Shown piece after piece: positions 35,295 through 43,189 of a DNA stretch of 64,000 bases (position 1 is its first letter; each line of letters begins with the position of its first letter). The notes below the pieces were generated by a model that searched no databases, was not told where the DNA came from, and worked only from the letters and a program-made list of their open reading frames with translations. The translations under genes were made by a program, and so were the position numbers. Location of the stretch: assembly GCF_025685655.1 (NCBI RefSeq), contig NZ_JAGSYG010000004.1:248001-312000 (forward strand), in the 5' to 3' direction. This stretch comes from Acidicapsa ligni. Its GTDB lineage: Bacteria; Acidobacteriota; Terriglobia; Terriglobales; Acidobacteriaceae.

Positions 35295-35972
35295 ATGGCA
35301 GGCAGAGTCTTGATGGTAAGCGGATCGAAGGGTGGTGTAGGCAAGAGCATCGTCTCAATGGCTCTTACACACTACTTGCTAAAGCAAGAGGAGGAGTTGC
35401 TACTGATTGAAGCAGATACTGCAAACCCAGACGTCGGTAAAGCCTATGGGAAGAGTGTGAAAACTCTCTACATGAACCTCGATGAAAAAGAAGGCTGGAT
35501 GGATCTCACAAATCATCTATCCGAACATCCCGAACAAACCGCCGTAATCAACACTCCTGCTCGGAGTGGAGAAGGCGTAAAGCTTTATGGAACGCTGCTG
35601 TCAGAGTCCCTGCGCGAACTCGACAGGGAGTTGGTAACGCTCTGGATCATCAACTCTCAGCGCGATAGTCTCCAGCTCTTGCGTGAGTATCTTGACGGGA
35701 TGCAGGGTGGGACAACACATGTCCTGCGCAATCTCTATCACGGTCCAGAACGGAAGTTTGAGCTGTACAACAGTTCAAAGATTCGCGAGACCATTGAGAC
35801 GAGCGGTAAAACGCTGAACTTTCCCGATGTCGCCGACCGCATCTCGGATCAGTTGCACAGCGACCGCCTCACCATCGAGGCGGTGATTGAAAATGCACCC
35901 TTGGGAAATCGAGCCGAGGTAAACCGGTGGGTAAAAGAGTGCGCTACGCTCTTTGAGCAGGTAACGCCATGA
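35295..35972 (+). CDS. TraL/ParA-like P-loop ATPase
   Basis: A 225-residue MinD/ParA-superfamily ATPase. The deviant Walker A is SGSKGGVGKSIVSMAL (9-24) and EADTANPD follows at about 39-46 as Walker A'. VINTPARSGEG holds the switch region. AAGGAGAG precedes the ATG; the next gene overlaps by four bases. In RP4 this place is taken by traL, and in other plasmids by StbB-type ATPases that aid plasmid positioning and transfer. Confidence 0.82.
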   Translation: MAGRVLMVSGSKGGVGKSIVSMALTHYLLKQEEELLLIEADTANPDVGKAYGKSVKTLYMNLDEKEGWMDLTNHLSEHPEQTAVINTPARSGEGVKLYGTLLSESLRELDRELVTLWIINSQRDSLQLLREYLDGMQGGTTHVLRNLYHGPERKFELYNSSKIRETIETSGKTLNFPDVADRISDQLHSDRLTIEAVIENAPLGNRAEVNRWVKECATLFEQVTP

Positions 35973-36643
35973 GCCTGGAAACAGCTTTTTTGACGGTATA
36001 TGGAAGAGAGGCAAAACCGGAGGAGACGAACCGTTTCAATCGTCTGGCGAAGGAACTCGGCATACGGGAAAACGATGCGATATGGAGCATCGTCTTCCTG
36101 CTAGGGCATCATCTTGAACTGACGGAAAAGTTGCCGGAACGAATGGGCGAACAAGCAAATCGAACGCTCGCGAAGTTCGATGTCGGTATTCGCCAACGAA
36201 GCGAAACGGCAGAAACCGAATTGCGTGCAATCAAGGCGCGTATCGAAGAGGCTATTAGCTCTACAGTCGTAACATCTTGCGAAAGAGAGATTGCACGCTC
36301 AGCTCAAACTGTCGCTCGCTACGCGGCAGCAAAGAATTGGCTTCAATGGCTGGGTGTCGCGTCGTGTGTTGGAATGGTCCTTCTAGCAACTGCCTTCTGT
36401 TGGGGCTACGAGAATGGTAAGCGCGTCGGTTACGCATACTCCATTGATGTAAAAGAGGCATCGAGCTGGGCGGCAACGCCCGTGGGACAAGGCGCGTATC
36501 GCCTGGATCGGAACGGCGATCTGGTTCACCTGCTTCGGTGTGACCAGATGGGCTGGAAGGTACAAAAGACCAGGACAGGTGCGAAGGGTTGTTTCGTCAA
36601 TCCTGGCCCGGATGGTGAGATTACCGGTTGGCTCATCCCCTAA
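35969..36643 (+). CDS. TraM-like membrane protein
   Basis: A 224-residue protein with a helical N-terminal region (about 1-110) including ELTEKLPERMGEQANRTLAK, one transmembrane helix (about 131-149, LGVASCVGMVLLATAFCWGY) and a periplasmic-like C-terminal part with a cysteine pair. The start overlaps the ATPase stop (ATGA). As the third gene after oriT it corresponds in order and size class to RP4 traM. Sequence family is not otherwise recognised. Confidence 0.65.
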   Translation: MSLETAFLTVYGREAKPEETNRFNRLAKELGIRENDAIWSIVFLLGHHLELTEKLPERMGEQANRTLAKFDVGIRQRSETAETELRAIKARIEEAISSTVVTSCEREIARSAQTVARYAAAKNWLQWLGVASCVGMVLLATAFCWGYENGKRVGYAYSIDVKEASSWAATPVGQGAYRLDRNGDLVHLLRCDQMGWKVQKTRTGAKGCFVNPGPDGEITGWLIP

Positions 36644-37305
36644 GACGGCAGTATTACGTCCGTCGCCCCATAAGGCAGCTCAGGCTCATGCAGGAATCCA
36701 CGGAAACCGTCGATGGTGCCATGCAGATACCGGAAGCTCACTCTCTCCGCATTGCCAATCACCGGCGGATGCCCCTTCAGCCAAAACTTCTGCATCTTCT
36801 GCTCGTCGGTTAAATCCCCTTCGATGACCAGCGACCGCACAGCCTGGATAAACTGACCGTGGCTAAAGACGTAAACCAACGCCTCACTTGATAGCGATTG
36901 CAAGCGCTCCAGAGCCTCTCCAGCGCGTCGGAGAAGTGTTCCGAAGCTCTCAGCGCCTTCCCCGTCGCAATAGGCAGGATCGATCTGTTTCCAGTAGAGC
37001 TCGATGTGAGGCAAACGTTCGACGGTAAGAGTTCCGTTCCATCGACTCGGCTCCAGATAAGTAAATTCCTGAACGGGCCATACTTCGACCGGCACATCCG
37101 GATAGCGTTCGATAGTCGGTGCGGCGGTCTGTTGGGTTCGTAGAAAGGGTGAGGTAACGATTAGCGTCGGGCGTTCAGTCCAGGCATCCGCGATCTCCCT
37201 GGCTTGTTGCCAGCCGAACTCCGTCAATGCGAGCAAAGCAAGATCATGACAGGGGATGCCAACATTGCCGGTGCTCTGTCCGTGGCGAACGAAGACAGCG
37301 CGCAT
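36640..37305 (-). CDS. histidine phosphatase family protein
   Basis: A 221-residue phosphohydrolase of the phosphoglycerate-mutase fold. VRHGQSTGN (6-14) holds the phospho-accepting His8, TSPFLRTQQTA the second Arg, and VFSHGQFIQAV (about 164-174) the second catalytic histidine. The substrate is unknown. It is convergent with the traM-like gene, overlapping by four bases, and 15 bases downstream of a metallophosphatase with which it is probably co-transcribed. Confidence 0.88.
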   Translation of the reverse strand: MRAVFVRHGQSTGNVGIPCHDLALLALTEFGWQQAREIADAWTERPTLIVTSPFLRTQQTAAPTIERYPDVPVEVWPVQEFTYLEPSRWNGTLTVERLPHIELYWKQIDPAYCDGEGAESFGTLLRRAGEALERLQSLSSEALVYVFSHGQFIQAVRSLVIEGDLTDEQKMQKFWLKGHPPVIGNAERVSFRYLHGTIDGFRGFLHEPELPYGATDVILPS

Positions 37306-37320
37306 AAGTTTTCTATCTCC

Positions 37321-38001
37321 CTAAGCAATTTCGACAACGATAGGTTGGTGAGCTAGCTTGTACCATTCATCGAGGACGGCACAATTGACGAATCGAATGC
37401 CGCTACGGTTTGTCTCTTCACCACGTCCGCCGTGTACATGCCCAAAGATATGCAGCCGCGGCTGTGTTCTTATAACAGCTTCGATTAGATCCTTGCAGCC
37501 AAGATGGGGGGCGAGGATGTCTGCCTTGTCGAGCGTACCGAAGGGTGGACCGTGAGTGATCAGCACGTCGATCTCAGCAGGAATCTTCCTCCAGCAGCGG
37601 CGAATGCTCGCACCGCGCTCGGCTGCGAAAGCCCATTGGCCTGTGACTGGGGTTACTGGCGAACCCCAGAAACGCAGGCCTTCGACAGTCATTTCTGAGT
37701 TTTCGAGGTAGTCAGCATGGCGTAGCGTCGCTCTCGCCCCTTTAGGATCTGCCTCAAACAGGATGTCGTGATTGCCTGCAATCACAATCTTGCGACGATA
37801 TGGCAGGCTTTGCAACCAGTCGTCAAAGTCCGCAATCTCCGTTTTATCCCGGCCACTCGTCATGAAATCCCCTGCGTGAATCAGAATGTCGGCAGGCGGC
37901 ATTTCAAACCTTCTATGCAACCCGTGCGTGTCGCTTAAGCAGACAAGTCGAATGGACGGAGAAGGTTTCACTTCTCTTATTTTATCGGTTAGACGCTTCA
38001 T
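37321..38001 (-). CDS. calcineurin-like metallophosphatase
   Basis: A 226-residue dimetal phosphoesterase. Motifs are CLSDTHG (about 21-27), HAGDFMTSG (about 43-51), AGNHDILF (about 75-82), THGPPFG (about 150-156) and FGHVHGGRG (about 186-194), the full set. Start is ATG 38001; a GTG nine bases upstream is possible. This is the class of YfcE/MPPED2-like enzymes. It pairs with the histidine phosphatase. Confidence 0.88.
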   Translation of the reverse strand: MKRLTDKIREVKPSPSIRLVCLSDTHGLHRRFEMPPADILIHAGDFMTSGRDKTEIADFDDWLQSLPYRRKIVIAGNHDILFEADPKGARATLRHADYLENSEMTVEGLRFWGSPVTPVTGQWAFAAERGASIRRCWRKIPAEIDVLITHGPPFGTLDKADILAPHLGCKDLIEAVIRTQPRLHIFGHVHGGRGEETNRSGIRFVNCAVLDEWYKLAHQPIVVEIA

Positions 38002-38006
38002 GGAAC

Positions 38007-38192
38007 TCACGCATTCTTACATCTGGCTCTTGCTTCTTTGCTGACATTCCCGGATATCAGGCGCTTCGTCGTGGCAGAGGATTTGGGGTCAAGGTCGCGC
38101 AGCGCCGCCATCGGGGCCGCAGGAGCCTTGACGCAAAATTCAGCGAGGACGATCCTTAACCGACCGGGAACGCATTCTCTATCCTTCCGCAT
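38007..38192 (-). CDS. possible 61-residue small protein
   Basis: A frame starting MRKDRECVPGRLRIVLAEFC begins two bases after the stop of the next upstream gene and ends five bases before the metallophosphatase. Tight spacing suggests coupling, but no ribosome site or family is visible. Confidence 0.3.
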   Translation of the reverse strand: MRKDRECVPGRLRIVLAEFCVKAPAAPMAALRDLDPKSSATTKRLISGNVSKEARARCKNA

Positions 38193-38194
38193 AA

Positions 38195-38470
38195 TCAGAG
38201 ATGCAATGTTCCAGCGTTTAACTGCTCCATGAGCTCGTTCGGCTTACCTCCCCGAGCGATGTGGACCCTATAGCAACTCGCTGTAGCGTGAAGGCAGACC
38301 CACAAATGGAAGGGCTGCTTCCTTAGACGCTCAGGATCAATCCCGTTATACGCAAGAACCTCATCGAGCAAGGCTGCGTTCATGACACTGAATCCCTTTG
38401 AGACAGGATCTCGCCTGAGTTGCAGGTCTTCAAAAGCGAATCCATAAGGTAGTTCAAGTTCTTCTTCCAT
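38195..38470 (-). CDS. small conserved-looking protein
   Basis: A 91-residue protein beginning MEEELELPYGFAFEDLQLRR and continuing VMNAALLDEVLAYNGIDPER. It has no recognisable domain or membrane segment. It is the first of a minus-strand run ending with the two phosphatases. The composition looks protein-like. Confidence 0.5.
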   Translation of the reverse strand: MEEELELPYGFAFEDLQLRRDPVSKGFSVMNAALLDEVLAYNGIDPERLRKQPFHLWVCLHATASCYRVHIARGGKPNELMEQLNAGTLHL

Positions 38471-38539
38471 AGAGGCCTCTTTCAGCAGGTTTACGTTGCG
38501 GGGCTAATGCAGTTCGCCTTGCAGCTCTGCGCCACACGA

Positions 38540-38638
38540 TCAGGCCGCATCGTCAGGTTTGGTATCTTTATCGATCGGCAAGACCGTCGGATAGAACCAT
38601 AACCCAAATCCAACGCAAATCGTACGAATGACATTCAT
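38540..38638 (-). CDS. possible 32-residue micropeptide
   Basis: A short frame MNVIRTICVGFGLWFYPTVL with a hydrophobic core and acidic tail DKDTKPDDAA. GGGTGAAG precedes the ATG. Could be a small membrane peptide; support is weak. Confidence 0.25.
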   Translation of the reverse strand: MNVIRTICVGFGLWFYPTVLPIDKDTKPDDAA

Positions 38639-38780
38639 CTTCACCCTATGAGGACATGTCGATTTATCACCTACCATCACAGACAGCCTTTGCGAGGCTG
38701 ACTTTCTGGTTTGTCTTATGGTGATTCGCTATTTCCTGCGCCCAAAGAGCAGTCGGGCGAAACACGATAAAAAGGCTGTC

Positions 38781-39123
38781 TGTGGATGAGGCACGGAATT
38801 CAAAATTTAGATCATCGGGTTTGTTTACGAGCCTCTGAAAGGAACAGAGAGCCTGGAGTAGCAGCAAATTGCATTTATGCGCTCCTACTGCGGTTATCCA
38901 CTGATTCACACTTTCCTCAGTGTCTACGTCTTGCTGAACCTCTTGTACCTCTTGTACATCTTGCTTCCTTATAGCAATCGGAAAACGTACCACGAAGTCC
39001 CCCATTCCATACCAGCAAGTCCCCTTTTGCATACCACGAAGTCCCCTTCGGCATACCCGGAAGTCCCCTTGGAATTGCGATATCCACAACCGTCTTGAGG
39101 AAGATTTATACCCAGAAGTCCCC
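38781..39123. other. oriV: predicted plasmid replication origin (oriV) with iterons and DnaA boxes
   Basis: Four direct repeats of about 16 bases (consensus ATACCACGAAGTCCCC) start at 38987, 39009, 39031 and 39053, an exact 22-bp period or two helical turns. A fifth copy starts at 39108. Near-consensus DnaA boxes are TTATCCACT (38894-38902), ATATCCACA (39080-39088) and TCATCCACA on the minus strand (38781-38789), each 8 of 9. The array lies just beyond the 3' end of the repA gene. A short CTCTTGTAC tandem (about 38940-38958) is adjacent. Confidence 0.8.
38987..39123 (+). repeat. iteron array, five copies
   Basis: Copies: GTACCACGAAGTCCCC (38987), ATACCAGCAAGTCCCC (39009), ATACCACGAAGTCCCC (39031), ATACCCGGAAGTCCCC (39053) and ATACCCAGAAGTCCCC (39108). 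The AAGTCCCC half is invariant; the centre varies. Expected binding sites for the adjacent RepA. Confidence 0.88.
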
Positions 39124-39182
39124 ACATACAACGACAAATGACGAAGCTATAAATGTCCTGAGAGATGGATTTTGAAATGGTT

Positions 39183-40115
39183 CTATGGGAGGCGTCGTGT
39201 GAAACCGGCTCTTGCAGTCAGATATACGCGATCACGCGGAGGAGCCACCGATAGACCTTTTGATGTGGCCTCGGCTTGCAGTTCAGGCCAAATGCCTCGA
39301 AGCGTCCGTATCGCCATAACAAACCGCGTTCTTATTCGTTGACGATTAGTGTCGTCCTGCCAGAGTTGCTGCCGGAGATATTCCCAGGGGATGAGCGATT
39401 CACTTTGAGCGGCGTAACATCGCCAACACAGGAAGAGCATGAGATCTTGAAGCTGTGACTGTTTGCGGGTTGAGGAAATGAGTTCCTTCGATATAGGTAC
39501 ATGATGGCGCATCAATTCCTCGAAAAACACTTCATCAATCTCCACACCGTAGACCATACCTTCGTCTAAAGGCAACACGGTTTGCCCCCTTCTCTCAGCC
39601 CTTCGATCAAGCGAGGTTGGCAAATGAGAGCGGCGAATCACGGGCATGATTTCGGTATCGTTACTATGGGGGCCTGTACGCTCGACACCAATTGTCAATC
39701 CGCGAATTCTGGCAAAGCGTTTCCGAAGATCCCGTCGATTCTTCCCACCAGGCGCCATGTTCATTGCAATCAGGAACTCTGTTGCCGTTTCCCAATTCAC
39801 AAATCTCGACCTCGTCTTCACAGCTTTGTCGAGTAAAAAGTGTAAGAGGCAACGGTCACTTCCGTATGGCATAAAGCCCTCAAGCGCGGTGCTGAAGGTT
39901 ACGGTAACCCTGCTTCCGTCAGCTAGCATCGCTTTTCGCGTGATCTTGCTTTTGGATGTCGGTTCATATGGAAGGCCACACAGAATAAGCGCCTGAGCCA
40001 CTTGGTACACTTCGCCGCTTAGTTGTTCAAAATGTCGTGCAGCAGCGACATCGACCAGACGCTCACTTAAATGCACACTGAGCTTTTGTGGTTTGGACTT
40101 GACTGGGGAGAACAC
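39183..40115 (-). CDS. repA: plasmid replication initiator protein RepA
   Basis: A 310-residue protein of the plasmid RepA type. The N-terminal half contains FEQLSGEVYQVAQALILCGL and LADGSRVTVTFSTALEGFMP followed by YGSDRCLLHFLLDKAVKTRS, with the C-terminal KQSQLQDLMLFLCWRCYAAQ and IPWEYLRQQLWQDD. These are the marks of the RepA_C family. Start is GTG 40115. Iterons lie immediately downstream. Presence inside an integrated element suggests it can replicate when excised. Confidence 0.85.
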   Translation of the reverse strand: MFSPVKSKPQKLSVHLSERLVDVAAARHFEQLSGEVYQVAQALILCGLPYEPTSKSKITRKAMLADGSRVTVTFSTALEGFMPYGSDRCLLHFLLDKAVKTRSRFVNWETATEFLIAMNMAPGGKNRRDLRKRFARIRGLTIGVERTGPHSNDTEIMPVIRRSHLPTSLDRRAERRGQTVLPLDEGMVYGVEIDEVFFEELMRHHVPISKELISSTRKQSQLQDLMLFLCWRCYAAQSESLIPWEYLRQQLWQDDTNRQRIRTRFVMAIRTLRGIWPELQAEATSKGLSVAPPRDRVYLTARAGFTRRLP

Positions 40116-40126
40116 CGTATGCGGTC

Positions 40127-40339
40127 CTAGTCAATTCCAATGGCGGCTGCGATTTTCACACTGGAAAAGTACACGCGCCGACCCAAGCGCACGCGAGCAG
40201 TATTGACCTTCCGAGCGAATTCGCTCTCATAGCGGAGGCTGACTCTGAGTCCTTCCGCAGAACGGTCAAGAACCTTGGCAAGCTGCGCCAAGGTCAATAG
40301 CGGTCCATATTGGGCAATAAGTATTTCAGATGTAGACAC
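40127..40339 (-). CDS. small HTH protein, plasmid control type
   Basis: A 70-residue protein with LLTLAQLAKVLDRSAEGLRV as a helix-turn-helix and VNTARVRLGRRVYFSSVKIA as a wing-like segment. GTG start with GGGGG upstream. Eleven bases separate it from repA, so it is likely a co-transcribed regulator or helper of the initiator. Confidence 0.65.
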   Translation of the reverse strand: MSTSEILIAQYGPLLTLAQLAKVLDRSAEGLRVSLRYESEFARKVNTARVRLGRRVYFSSVKIAAAIGID

Positions 40340-40454
40340 CGTAATTTACCCCCTCAACTTCGTAATCATGGGGTAACGGTAGTCCGGCTCGTATAGCCAA
40401 TCCAGAGAGATTTTTACGAGGAAAAGTTCCGGCAATTGCCGGTCTGTTGGTTCC

Positions 40455-41576
40455 TTACAATCCTTGAGCTGTGAATACGCTCTTAGCTTCCGCGTTCTCC
40501 GGCGTGTCTGTTTTACGGGATAGCAACAGCCGGAATAAAAGGCTCTGCGGATTCATTAAATTCATGGCAATCGGTTTGGTAGTGTCGCTGACACAGGTGG
40601 AGGATCGTCTCTCTCTGCCTCTTGAATCTTTATAAATAGCAGTTGCCAGGTCTTCTTCAGTGATTCGTATTTTTTGATTTTTTCGAAGCATTTGTTCTAT
40701 TTCTTCATCCATCATCAAATCTATACACGGAAGAACACCATCATCGCACCATTTGCCAAATGCGATATTGTCTAGTCGCTTGCTATTCTTCGGGGCTGCT
40801 TTTTTCTTTTCTTCGAAAAGCTTACGAAATGCTGCCTCCGCTTCTGTATATGGAACACTCGTATCTACGGTGAAAAATGTTAGAGGGGCTAGGGCTTCAT
40901 CTCTATCAACTGGATCGTTCACAAATTCAGCCAATCGATCAAAGTCTCTTTCTGCGAGCAACGCGTCCAAATGTACCGCACTGCGCATGCCCCGACTTAT
41001 TTCTTCTCGATATCGTGCAAGCACATCTTGAGTTGGAGTTGATCGCGGGTGCGTAAGGTCTTCACTACTTTCCATCATCATCGAAGACAAAACCTCTTCA
41101 TCCAGCGCGCTATAGAATTCAACTTCTGGGTAAGGAACATCCTTCTCTAGTCGCGCATTGCATCTATGCAGCCATTCGCGTCGGATTGGATCAATCAGGT
41201 GTTCAGTCATATATAGATCGACGATTGACATAGCCCGTACAGGCCGAAGCCCCCGACTGACCAATTTAACTGTTGGGAAATCTATGTCTGGGTCGGTGAA
41301 CTCTTTCACAACTGCATCAACAGGCACAATCGGATTTTGGTGAATCACAAAGAGCATTTCGCGAAGCTGAAACTCTTTGAGAGACATCATTTTCTCTGGC
41401 TCGGGAGAAACGTGATCCAGCGAATAAATCTCTCTCCAATGATTCATCAAGTCGATCCTAATGGACACTTGTTCCAACCACTGTCGCGGCAGAGTAAACT
41501 TACGCGTTTCATCATAGGCTTCGAGTCTGAACCACTCTGGAACGCTGAGCTTTTCATCTGCTTTACGATTTGCCAT
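40455..41576 (-). CDS. integrase-linked protein of unknown function
   Basis: A 373-residue protein, mostly helical and acidic, beginning MANRKADEKLSVPEWFRLEA. AAGGGG six bases before the ATG supports 41576. No catalytic motif or membrane segment is visible. In position and size it recalls DUF6387-like proteins next to tyrosine integrases, but that is from memory and unverified. It starts 27 bases after the integrase stop and is probably co-transcribed. Confidence 0.65.
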   Translation of the reverse strand: MANRKADEKLSVPEWFRLEAYDETRKFTLPRQWLEQVSIRIDLMNHWREIYSLDHVSPEPEKMMSLKEFQLREMLFVIHQNPIVPVDAVVKEFTDPDIDFPTVKLVSRGLRPVRAMSIVDLYMTEHLIDPIRREWLHRCNARLEKDVPYPEVEFYSALDEEVLSSMMMESSEDLTHPRSTPTQDVLARYREEISRGMRSAVHLDALLAERDFDRLAEFVNDPVDRDEALAPLTFFTVDTSVPYTEAEAAFRKLFEEKKKAAPKNSKRLDNIAFGKWCDDGVLPCIDLMMDEEIEQMLRKNQKIRITEEDLATAIYKDSRGRERRSSTCVSDTTKPIAMNLMNPQSLLFRLLLSRKTDTPENAEAKSVFTAQGL

Positions 41577-41602
41577 CTGCATCCCCTTCAACGCCCGTTG
41601 AG

Positions 41603-42682
41603 CTACTGCCTATGAGGCATCCGATCTAGCTTTCCGACCAAATCTTCAGCGCGGAGATGGGTGTAGCGCTTCAGCATTTGCATCGACTTGTGTCCACTAA
41701 TCGCTGAGACTTCTTGATCAGAAAAACCGGCCTCAACAAAGCGGCTCACGGCTTCATGACGCAGATCATGAAAGCGAAAGTCCGTGATTCCTTGTTCCCG
41801 CTTGATGTCCTGCCACATCCTGTCGAACGCATACGGCCCTCGCTTCCCATTACGGCCAGGCTCCCCGAAAAAGATCAGATCGGTATCGATAGGGCGGATG
41901 GGATGCCCGAGCGCTTCGCGGAACTGGTTTACCGCCGCTGTACTGAGCGGCACGGTACGTGGACTTGTGTTTTTCGTATTCACTAAGCGTACGATCCGGC
42001 GGCTGATATCTACCTGAGGTCGGCGCAAGGTTACGATCTCCGAAAGCCTCATCCCGGTTGCTAGAGCTATGCGTACGATCCAGCTCATCATCGGGTTTGA
42101 GTAACGATCAACCGCATCGAGGAGCCGTTTCTCTTCATCTGCTGAGAGCCGACGGTTGCGCCCTGCACCAGGGGCTGGTCGCCTGATGTTCATCACAGGG
42201 TTGGATGTGAGTCCCACGCCCCATTCCTTGATCGCTACAGTGAATAAATGCCCGAGCAGGGCGAGATCAAGACGCACCGTATTGTTGGTTCTCGGCTGGG
42301 GACGACCATCGTCACCTTTGCGGTCTTCTCCGGCGAGGCGCGTGTCCCTGAACTTTGCGACGACTTCTGGAGTCAACGCGGCGAGAGAGTATTTGCCAAG
42401 GTGCTTGGTCAGGATTCTGGCACGCTTCAGGTCGGCGACCTGGGAGGTGGGACGCTTTGTCGGCACGATCTCTTCCAGATACCGCTTGAGCGCCGATTCC
42501 ACTGTCAGGCGGCCGGCGGTTGCGCGCTGGATATACGCACCGCGCACCATCTCATCTTCGGTGCGGCGTGACCAGTCTTCCGCATCTCGTTTGGTACGGA
42601 AGGTCTTCACGGTTGTCGGCCAGCCGGACTTCCGGATGACCGCTTTCCACGTAGCGGAGGGGGTTTTAACGATGGTCGCCAT
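41603..42682 (-). CDS. int: tyrosine-family site-specific integrase
   Basis: A 359-residue recombinase. An N-terminal AP2-like arm-binding part (about 8-50: WKAVIRKSGWPTTVKTFRTK) and a SAM-like core-binding domain (about 60-155) precede the catalytic domain. Active residues are Arg212 (ATGMRLSE), Lys237, His306 and Arg309 (FHDLRHEA), His331 (SGHKSM) and Tyr340 (KRYTHL). It lies 155 bases from a tRNA-Leu 3' half, the predicted attachment site, and is transcribed away from it. Confidence 0.93.
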   Translation of the reverse strand: MATIVKTPSATWKAVIRKSGWPTTVKTFRTKRDAEDWSRRTEDEMVRGAYIQRATAGRLTVESALKRYLEEIVPTKRPTSQVADLKRARILTKHLGKYSLAALTPEVVAKFRDTRLAGEDRKGDDGRPQPRTNNTVRLDLALLGHLFTVAIKEWGVGLTSNPVMNIRRPAPGAGRNRRLSADEEKRLLDAVDRYSNPMMSWIVRIALATGMRLSEIVTLRRPQVDISRRIVRLVNTKNTSPRTVPLSTAAVNQFREALGHPIRPIDTDLIFFGEPGRNGKRGPYAFDRMWQDIKREQGITDFRFHDLRHEAVSRFVEAGFSDQEVSAISGHKSMQMLKRYTHLRAEDLVGKLDRMPHRQ

Positions 42683-42689
42683 GAATCTC

Positions 42690-42720
42690 CAGTACAGTGC
42701 CGAGCTGCATCACTGTACTG
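42690..42720. promoter_or_regulatory. inverted repeat in front of the integrase gene
   Basis: CAGTACAGTG (42690-42699) and CACTGTACTG (42711-42720) are perfect 10-bp arms with an 11-base spacer, eight bases upstream of the integrase ATG. A further GTACAGT near 42742 is similar. It is a likely operator or integrase/excisionase arm-site. Confidence 0.6.
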
Positions 42721-42836
42721 AAATTGTACCTAAGGCCTTCCGGTACAGTTCGAGACGGGTCAAACGAGCCGTCAACCCACTGGCCCGCTTCTCGTGTAAA
42801 TCATTTATTTTGAATGAATTGGATCTGATTGATACT

Positions 42837-42894
42837 TGGTGCCGGGAGGGGGGGTCGAACCCCCACGAGGTTGCCCTCGGCGGATTTTGAGTCC
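42837..42894 (-). tRNA. partial tRNA-Leu(CAA), 3' half: predicted attachment site
   Basis: On the minus strand, the sequence from GGACTCAAAATCCGCC through a variable arm (GAGGGCAACCTC), a TPsiC arm (GGGGGTTCGACCCCC) and the acceptor strand CTCCCGGCACCA is the 3' part of a class II tRNA-Leu with CAA anticodon. The 5' half is absent; homology stops inside the 5' anticodon stem. Tyrosine integrases commonly recombine in anticodon loops, so this is read as an att core carried by the element. Confidence 0.85.
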
Positions 42895-43023
42895 AAAAAA
42901 CCGCCTTTTTGCACTCTCTCGCACCGTGCCGCACTGAGCGGAACAAACTGCTTATTATCAATTACTTACATTGCATTTTGGGCTCGCACAGAATCGCACC
43001 AAAGCGCACCAAATCTCGGTACA

Positions 43024-43144
43024 AAGTGACACCAGTAGTGACACCAGAAATCACCCTTCGCCTCGGCGGACTTTCGGTCCGCCGAGGCACATAGAATGGC
43101 TTATTCTTCGGTCCCGTCGGTTGGTGTCACTTCTGGTGTCACTT
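43024..43144. repeat. paired direct repeats in inverted arrangement around a hairpin
   Basis: AAGTGACACCAG (43024-43035) and AGTGACACCAG (43037-43047) face inverted copies at 43122-43131 and 43133-43144. Between them is a perfect 12-bp stem GCCTCGGCGGAC/GTCCGCCGAGGC (43060-43071 and 43077-43088). Placement beside the att core suggests arm-type recombinase sites; a terminator for convergent Fic transcription is another reading of the hairpin. Confidence 0.6.
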
Positions 43145-43189
43145 AAGGAAGAAATCGCCGGTCTTTATGCGGGTTTTAACGACCACGCA

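Noticed and set aside
38667..39137. A 156-codon minus-strand frame across the oriV
   Set aside because: Its N-terminal third is just translated iterons (GDFR, GDFVV repeats) and it contains two DnaA-like boxes. The C-terminal part has no family match or ribosome site.
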